Shown: piece by piece, positions 7,690-11,661 of the stretch
Layout of the letters: the number at the start of each line of letters is the position of its first letter
How positions within the stretch are numbered: position 1 is the stretch's first letter
Source: an uncultured Bacilli bacterium
GTDB lineage: Bacteria; Bacillota_I; Bacilli_A; ML615J-28; CAG-698
Reading direction: 5' to 3'
Assembly: GCA_947627395.1 (NCBI GenBank)
Contig: CANQVW010000037.1
Location: 1-11,661 of the forward strand
Length of the DNA stretch: 11,661 nt
Made by a program: the position numbers and the translations under genes
Notes under the pieces: generated by a model
Database searches by the model: none
Seen by the model: only the letters and a program-made list of their open reading frames with translations
Told to the model about the DNA's origin: nothing

Positions 7690-9229
7690 TAGAATCACCT
7701 CCTATAGGTTTATTATCTTCATTTTTGATATAATCCATCATAAAATCATTTAATTTTTTACTGAAATCGTCTTTATCTTTAAACAAATTTCCCATATCAT
7801 TGCTTTGTAACAAATCCATATTGCGACGAACAATTTTATCCACGGTTTCTTTTGCCTTTTGTTCTTCTAGTTGTTGCAACTTTTGATCACTTTCACGAAT
7901 CATACGATCTTGTTCATTGACACGTTGTTCTAACATATTTAAACGATGGGCTGTATAATCCTCTTCTAAAGCGCCCACAGACCTTGTTTCACGAATGGAT
8001 CCAATTTTTGGAAGTTCTTTTTTCATAGTTTGTGTAGCTGGTCGATAGGGTTGACTTAAATCATAAGGAATGTGTAATTTCTTTAATTCTTCTGTAACGA
8101 AGGATTCAATCGCAACTGGTGTATTTTGAATTTTACCTAATAAAACTGCTAAAACGACTTCATCAATAACAGATGGGATTTGTGGAGCATATTGAGGAGC
8201 AACAATTTTCAAAATGTCTTCTCCTTTATAGGCTAAATCACAAACTTTTTTAATTTTTAATGCTTGGTATTGTTTCGTAATTTTTCTTTCTTTTTTACAA
8301 GATCTTCCAAGAATCCAATTAATTTTATTGGCCTCTATACAAATATCTAGTCCATAGGAGAATAAAATCATTTCATCGTATTTCGATTTTGGATTTGACA
8401 TCGCCAATTGATAAACTTGTTTGATTAAACTAAAGGATGAAACCAATTCTTCATATTGATCATTGATTGCTCCATTTAAAACAAAAGATACTAAAAGCAA
8501 TTCTTCAATAGAAACTTTAGAATAACTCGTATGTAATCTTTTTATTCCTCTTCTTAAACTAGGAATATGTTTATAAAACTTGGTTTTCACCATCATGTCT
8601 AAGGCTTTTTTGGCATACTTTCCTTCGATGATTTTCACAATTTCAGGATAAATTTGTTTCATTGGAAGGGTATCAAAATGTTTAACATTTTTAGAAATAG
8701 CACGCTTTGTCAGAAAAGATAAATTAAAATTCAACTCACTGATGAGTGTAAAAGCTCGAATCATTAAAAAAGGTTCATTGGCATAACGAATTTTACCTTT
8801 TCCAATCAAACGTATTTTCTTTTTATGTATATCTTCATAACCATTATAAGCATCTGTTAATTTTCCACTATGACTCATTGCAATGGCATTAATGGTATAA
8901 TCCCGACAGGCTAAATCATCTAATAAGTTTTTAGAATAGTGTTTATTTAAAATTTTTGAAGATGTATTTTGCTCGGCAACAAAAGTGTGTAACCAAAAGG
9001 AGAAACCATCATATAATAATTCTAAAGTATCATCTGATGTAGCTTTCGTTTCATATGCATAAAAAATACCTTTAATGGCACTAGGAGTAGCATCCGTTGT
9101 GATGTCAACACGTTTAGAATCGAATCCTAAAATGCTATTACGGACAACTTCTCCAATAAAATAAGCTTCAAAGCCATTATTAATGAGAATTTTTAAAACT
9201 TCTTTTCCTTTGCTTAGTTGTTCCTGCAT
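7670..9229 (-). CDS. CCA-adding enzyme / poly(A) polymerase family protein, probably catalytically inactive, with C-terminal coiled coil
   Basis: The 519-residue product has the overall layout of a class II tRNA nucleotidyltransferase: a head domain with IGEVVRNSILG (25-35) and RVDITTDATP (40-49), motif B CRDYTINA (108-115) and YANEPFLMIRAF (149-160), then a helical tRNA-binding body. Key positions differ from active enzymes. GGxVRD has become GEVVRN. The catalytic DxD (Asp40/Asp42 in the Bacillus-type enzyme) is Arg40-Val-Asp42. The base-reading EDxxR motif is NEPFL (151-155). The family is normally about 400 residues; here about 120 are added, with a charged helical, coiled-coil-like stretch at about 420-470 and an acidic tail. 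The start at 9229 has AAGGAG 7 bases upstream. It is cotranscribed with, and overlaps, yhaM. It is an intact reading frame, so a retained pseudoenzyme, perhaps RNA-binding, is more likely than a decaying gene. Its role is unknown. Confidence 0.85.
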   Translation of the reverse strand: MQEQLSKGKEVLKILINNGFEAYFIGEVVRNSILGFDSKRVDITTDATPSAIKGIFYAYETKATSDDTLELLYDGFSFWLHTFVAEQNTSSKILNKHYSKNLLDDLACRDYTINAIAMSHSGKLTDAYNGYEDIHKKKIRLIGKGKIRYANEPFLMIRAFTLISELNFNLSFLTKRAISKNVKHFDTLPMKQIYPEIVKIIEGKYAKKALDMMVKTKFYKHIPSLRRGIKRLHTSYSKVSIEELLLVSFVLNGAINDQYEELVSSFSLIKQVYQLAMSNPKSKYDEMILFSYGLDICIEANKINWILGRSCKKERKITKQYQALKIKKVCDLAYKGEDILKIVAPQYAPQIPSVIDEVVLAVLLGKIQNTPVAIESFVTEELKKLHIPYDLSQPYRPATQTMKKELPKIGSIRETRSVGALEEDYTAHRLNMLEQRVNEQDRMIRESDQKLQQLEEQKAKETVDKIVRRNMDLLQSNDMGNLFKDKDDFSKKLNDFMMDYIKNEDNKPIGGDSNDNQED

Positions 9230-9240
9230 ATCTTTCTCCT

Positions 9241-9258
9241 TTCTATAAATTCTATAAA
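9241..9258. repeat. Two tandem copies of a 9-base repeat
   Basis: TTCTATAAA occurs twice without a gap, in the leader of the CCA-like gene just upstream of its ribosome site. It could be simple low-complexity AT DNA. No function is evident. Confidence 0.5.
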
Positions 9259-9293
9259 TTTGTAATTTCTTTTTGTGCTATTCAAGTGTGAAT

Positions 9294-9322
9294 ATTATAT
9301 AACAATTTTATTTAAATTTCCA
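9294..9322 (-). promoter_or_regulatory. Sigma-A promoter of the CCA-like/yhaM operon
   Basis: On the minus strand TGGAAA (9317-9322) and a consensus TATAAT (9294-9299) are 17 bases apart. This predicts a leader of roughly 55-60 bases before the start at 9229. Confidence 0.65.
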
Positions 9323-9341
9323 CTGTTTTTTTAATTTTTAT

Positions 9342-9371
9342 TTGCTTATTGATTTCTACTTGCTGTATAAT
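9342..9371 (+). promoter_or_regulatory. Sigma-A promoter of yvyE
   Basis: A consensus TATAAT at 9366-9371 is preceded by TTGCTT at 9342-9347 with an 18-base spacer. The -35 is weak and the -10 is strong. It lies about 45 bases upstream of the yvyE start and is divergent from the CCA-like operon promoter. Confidence 0.6.
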
Positions 9372-9417
9372 GTTATTAGATTCGTTTTCAACACAATTTA
9401 AGAAAGGATGAACTACT

Positions 9418-9993
9418 ATGCTAACCATTCATCGAGAATCTTTTTTTGAACAAACCATTAAAAAAAGTGTGTTCATTTGTTGCCTTTTTCCTGTTTCAAC
9501 TCTTGAAGAGATAGAAAATTGTTTTAAAAAAGTTCATAAGGAATATCCAAATGCAACACATTATTGCTATAGTTATCGTATTGGCGAAAATATTGTGAAA
9601 GCATCCGATGACGGAGAACCAAGTCAAACCGCTGGAGTCGTGATTTTAGATGTTTTGATGAAAAAAAAGCTGACCAACATTTTGGCAGTAGTCGTTCGTT
9701 ATTTTGGGGGAATTAAGTTAGGAGCCGGGGGGCTTGTCCGTGCATATTCATCCACAACGAGTGAAGCAGTTAAAAAAATAGAATTGGTGCCAATTGAAAA
9801 AAAAGTTCGATTAACTCTTCAATTTCCTTATGAATATACAAATGACGTTTTTAAAATTATGAGTTCATTGGACGAAATTGAACATCATTACGATGCCTCG
9901 GTTACTTTAGTTTACTCCGTTCCTGAAAACGACAAAGAAACTTATATTCAAGCATTAATTCAAAAAACAAAAAATAACATAAAAATCATATAA
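9418..9993 (+). CDS. yvyE: YigZ/YvyE (IMPACT/UPF0029) family protein
   Basis: A 191-residue cytoplasmic protein of the conserved YigZ/YvyE/IMPACT family. Its bacterial function is not settled; the eukaryotic relative IMPACT regulates Gcn2 signalling through translation factors. The family core is clear: THYCYSYRIG (47-56), SDDGEPSQTAG (63-73) and RYFGGIKLGAGGLVRAYS (94-111), followed by a smaller C-terminal ferredoxin-like domain. Two positions in the first loop differ from the usual form DDGEPSGTAGxP: Gln70 replaces Gly and Val replaces Pro after TAG. The protein is slightly shorter than the usual 200-215 residues, mainly at the C-terminus. AAAGGA lies upstream of the ATG. It is monocistronic, with its own promoter and a terminator shared with convergent spoIIID. 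Confidence 0.92.
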   Translation: MLTIHRESFFEQTIKKSVFICCLFPVSTLEEIENCFKKVHKEYPNATHYCYSYRIGENIVKASDDGEPSQTAGVVILDVLMKKKLTNILAVVVRYFGGIKLGAGGLVRAYSSTTSEAVKKIELVPIEKKVRLTLQFPYEYTNDVFKIMSSLDEIEHHYDASVTLVYSVPENDKETYIQALIQKTKNNIKII

Positions 9994-9997
9994 AAAT

Positions 9998-10035
9998 AAA
10001 AAGGAGAGCTTATGTAAAATATTTCTCCTTTTTTT
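9998..10035. terminator. Bidirectional terminator between yvyE and spoIIID
   Basis: A 10-bp stem AAAAAGGAGA/TCTCCTTTTT with a 16-base loop is flanked by A-runs and T-runs on both sides. On the plus strand it ends in seven T residues, 5 bases or so after the yvyE stop. On the minus strand it ends in TTTTTATTTTT just after the spoIIID stop, so it can serve both convergent genes. Confidence 0.82.
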
Positions 10036-10291
10036 AGTGCGAAGAATGTTGGATATATCTTCTTCTTGTCGCTTCTCCACCACGTATATGTCGCACTTTT
10101 TTGTTATAATCGAGTAATTCTTTTACCTTTTGATATAATTCATCATCTAATTGTGGCAAACGTTCTCTTAAATCTTTATGAATGGTTGATTTACTACACC
10201 CCATCTTTTTAGCAACATCTCGAACGGTGGAAAAGTTGTCTAAAAAAATGTGAGCAGCATGATATACTCTTTCTTCAATTTCATTTTCCAT
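10034..10291 (-). CDS. spoIIID: Sporulation transcription factor SpoIIID
   Basis: SpoIIID is the small DNA-binding protein that activates and represses mother-cell genes after sigma-E becomes active during endospore formation. The 85-residue product (93 in Bacillus subtilis) shows the helix-turn-helix TVRDVAKKMGCSKSTIHKDL (22-41), then ERLPQ, the KELLDYNKKVRH helix, and the basic IRGGEATRRR segment (69-78) that contacts the minor groove. Only the far C-terminus is shorter than in Bacillus. The ATG at 10291 has AAGGTGA upstream. It stands alone, convergent with yvyE and divergent from the ABC-like operon. A sigma-E-like promoter candidate precedes it. Its presence is the best evidence in the window that the organism sporulates. 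Confidence 0.95.
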   Translation of the reverse strand: MENEIEERVYHAAHIFLDNFSTVRDVAKKMGCSKSTIHKDLRERLPQLDDELYQKVKELLDYNKKVRHIRGGEATRRRYIQHSSH

Positions 10292-10311
10292 GGTTTCACC
10301 TTTTTCATTAA

Positions 10312-10339
10312 AGTATATGATTTTAATTTATTTTTATGA
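10312..10339 (-). promoter_or_regulatory. Candidate sigma-E promoter of spoIIID
   Basis: On the minus strand TCATAAA (10333-10339) is followed after 13 bases by CATATACT (10312-10319). This differs from the CATACA-T sigma-E -10 pattern at one position. It lies about 20 bases upstream of the spoIIID ATG. In Bacillus, spoIIID is known to be transcribed by sigma-E. The region is very AT-rich, so chance matches are possible. Confidence 0.5.
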
Positions 10340-10381
10340 TTTTTTAGAAATGAATTTTTCCGATGGTTTCGTTGTTACTTC

Positions 10382-10410
10382 TTGCAATTTACATAAAAAT
10401 TTAGTATAAT
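10382..10410 (+). promoter_or_regulatory. Sigma-A promoter of the ABC-like operon
   Basis: TTGCAA (10382-10387) and consensus TATAAT (10405-10410) are separated by 17 bases. The predicted start of transcription is near 10417, giving a leader of about 25 bases with GGAGG. Confidence 0.8.
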
Positions 10411-10422
10411 AAGTCATACTTA
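10410..10422. promoter_or_regulatory. Small palindrome at the transcription start, candidate operator
   Basis: TAAGTCATACTTA is an inverted repeat with 5-base arms and a 3-base centre. It begins at the last base of the -10 and covers the predicted start of transcription. Its GT-N3-AC core resembles sites of GntR-type repressors, which control YtrB-type ABC operons in other Firmicutes. No regulator gene is visible here, so the call is tentative. Confidence 0.35.
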
Positions 10423-10440
10423 CATGAAAAGGAGGAAATG

Positions 10441-11325
10441 ATGTCTGTACTGGTTTGTGAAGGAATTAGTAAAGTCAAAGGAAAAAAAGAATTTGTGAAA
10501 AACTTTTCCTACAATTTCCTTGATAATCAAATCTATGCTTTAATTGGAAAAAATGATGCAACACAAGATGAACTCTTAAACTTGATTTGTTGCAAAGAGA
10601 AAGCAACAGAAGGTTGTGTTTATTTGGATGGACAGCCGCTTTATAATAATAGTCAAATGAATGAGCGTTTATGCTATATTCCTAGAAATACAACATTCCC
10701 AAAAGGGTTGAAAATTCTAGATATTTTTCAATTATTTCGCCTATGTTATCCTAAGTGGGATAACGCCTATGCTTATGAATTAACAAGTCATTTCAATATT
10801 CAGTTAAAAGAAAGATATGGAAAGTTAAATGAAAGTCGAAAAAGCCTATTAATTGGTATTTTAGGATTAGCCAGCATGGCAAACATTACTGTGTTTGATA
10901 ATCCAGTCGATAAAGTGGATATTAAAGATCGTTATGATTATTTTCAATTTTTATATAAACATCATGAAAGATATCCTCGTACCTTCATCATTGCAACTGG
11001 TTTCATTGATGAAATTGATTACCTAGTGGATAAAGTGTTATTCATTGATAAAGGTAGACTTTTTGCCCAATTTACGATTGATGAAATTAAGGATAGTTTT
11101 CGTTATCTATCTGGAAAAACAGAAGTTTTGAAATCCTTAATTAGTGGAGTTAAAGTTATTGGGGTCGAAGAAAGAGGAAAAACTTTAACGATTTGTATTC
11201 GTCAAAAACTATCTAAGGATGATACAAGAAAATATCAAAAATATTTAATTAAAATATCTGAAGTTCCAATACAAAATATTTTTATTTACTTAATGAATTT
11301 AAGAGAAATAAAGGAGAAAGTCTAA
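10441..11325 (+). CDS. ABC transporter ATP-binding-fold protein with degenerate nucleotide motifs (YtrB-like pseudo-ATPase)
   Basis: The 294-residue product has the order and spacing of a YtrB-type ABC ATPase, including the KILDIFQLFRLCYPKWD segment typical of that group. Almost every nucleotide-contact motif is altered. Walker A GxNGAGKST reads GKNDATQDE (36-44), with Lys replaced by Gln42. The Q-loop Gln is Arg82 (YIPR). The signature LSGGQ reads LNESR (129-133). Walker B keeps Asp153, but the catalytic Glu is Asn154. The switch His is Gly187 (IIATGF). The frame is intact and has a strong promoter, so it seems to be a maintained protein that probably cannot hydrolyse ATP unaided. I prefer the ATG at 10441, 5 bases after GGAGG, over the adjacent ATG at 10438, only 2 bases away. 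The stop overlaps the next start (TAATG), so the two are coupled and may form a membrane complex. Its substrate is unknown. Confidence 0.85.
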   Translation: MSVLVCEGISKVKGKKEFVKNFSYNFLDNQIYALIGKNDATQDELLNLICCKEKATEGCVYLDGQPLYNNSQMNERLCYIPRNTTFPKGLKILDIFQLFRLCYPKWDNAYAYELTSHFNIQLKERYGKLNESRKSLLIGILGLASMANITVFDNPVDKVDIKDRYDYFQFLYKHHERYPRTFIIATGFIDEIDYLVDKVLFIDKGRLFAQFTIDEIKDSFRYLSGKTEVLKSLISGVKVIGVEERGKTLTICIRQKLSKDDTRKYQKYLIKISEVPIQNIFIYLMNLREIKEKV

Positions 11326-11661
11326 TGCAAATACTTCAATCCCTAAAATTACAGTGGATGAGTTTACGTTATGTATTTTTATCCATTTTCATTTTTAGTT
11401 TACTATATGGTATTCTAGGATGTTTTTTAGTTCAAAATGAAGAAACAGCATCACAATTCTTGTTATTCTTTCTTTGCATTTCGATGGCAATGATGCTCTA
11501 TATTGGGTATTTCTATTTTTCTGAATTAGGAAGAACCTACATTGCTATTAAAAATAATCGCAAAGCATTTTTACTTTCAAATCTAATTGGAAACGGAATT
11601 GCAACTTTTTGCTTCTTCTTTTGTTATTTGTGGATTCGTACTGCTCTCGTCATTGCCGAGA
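11325..11661 (+). CDS. Polytopic membrane protein, probable ABC transporter permease partner (cut by window edge)
   Basis: The 112 codons present start at the ATG sharing its first base with the previous stop (TAATG); AAAGGAG lies 8 bases upstream. A short amphipathic head (MQILQSLKLQWMSLR) is followed by three hydrophobic segments, about 16-36, 45-65 and 82-104. They are separated by an acidic loop (QNEETASQ) and by a basic cytoplasmic-type loop (RTYIAIKNNRKA). This matches the start of ABC-2/YtrC-type permease subunits, where a loop of this kind often carries SELGRT-like residues. No family can be named firmly, because the rest lies beyond the right edge. Position and coupling make it the likely partner of the preceding ABC-like protein. 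Confidence 0.75.
   Translation, partial: MQILQSLKLQWMSLRYVFLSIFIFSLLYGILGCFLVQNEETASQFLLFFLCISMAMMLYIGYFYFSELGRTYIAIKNNRKAFLLSNLIGNGIATFCFFFCYLWIRTALVIAE

Noticed and set aside
7690..7698. Upstream GTG start for yhaM
   Set aside because: The GTG is part of the AGGAGGTGATT ribosome site that serves the ATG at 7689.
1..11661. Search for tRNA genes, CRISPR arrays, insertion sequences and attachment sites
   Set aside because: No cloverleaf, spaced direct-repeat array, transposase or flanking repeat was seen; intergenic gaps are all under 200 bases and are explained by promoters and terminators.

Overview
The window is AT-rich DNA from a low-GC, Gram-positive-type bacterium of the Firmicutes (Bacilli/Erysipelotrichia-like). 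It uses the standard bacterial code: rlmH ends in TGA and no TGA is read as Trp, which argues against a Mycoplasma-type code. Strong AGGAGG-type ribosome sites, sigma-A promoters with 17-base spacers, and the genes walJ, yhaM, rlmH and yvyE all fit this placement. A clear spoIIID gene, plus a tiny YjcZ-type membrane protein, indicates an endospore former or a recent descendant of one. The genus cannot be named from the sequence.

Layout. Bases 1-2829 (minus strand) hold a tight operon, walJ-rlmH-uvrB, driven by a near-consensus promoter at 2900-2928; uvrB runs off the left edge. Bases 2999-6406 (minus) hold one very large secreted or membrane-anchored protein of 1135 residues that looks like a giant PrsA/parvulin-type foldase, with its own promoter and terminator. 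Divergent from it, at 6567-6665 (plus), is a 32-residue single-helix protein of the YjcZ family with its own terminator. Bases 6739-9229 (minus) hold a translationally coupled pair: a CCA-adding-enzyme relative that has lost key catalytic residues, followed by the 3'-5' exoribonuclease YhaM. The YigZ/YvyE (IMPACT family) gene lies at 9418-9993 (plus), converging on spoIIID (10034-10291, minus) over a shared hairpin. The right end (10441-11661, plus) is the start of an ABC-transporter-like operon. Its first gene is an intact ABC ATPase-fold protein in which nearly every nucleotide-handling motif is altered; the second, cut by the edge, is a polytopic membrane protein.

How the parts relate. Most genes are housekeeping (DNA repair, ribosome methylation, cell-wall/DNA coordination, RNA decay, protein folding). 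The unusual material is two probable pseudoenzymes (the CCA-like protein and the ABC-like protein), the oversized foldase, and the two sporulation-linked genes with sigma-E-like promoter candidates. No mobile element, CRISPR array, tRNA or rRNA was seen. No gene-free stretch exceeds 300 bases.
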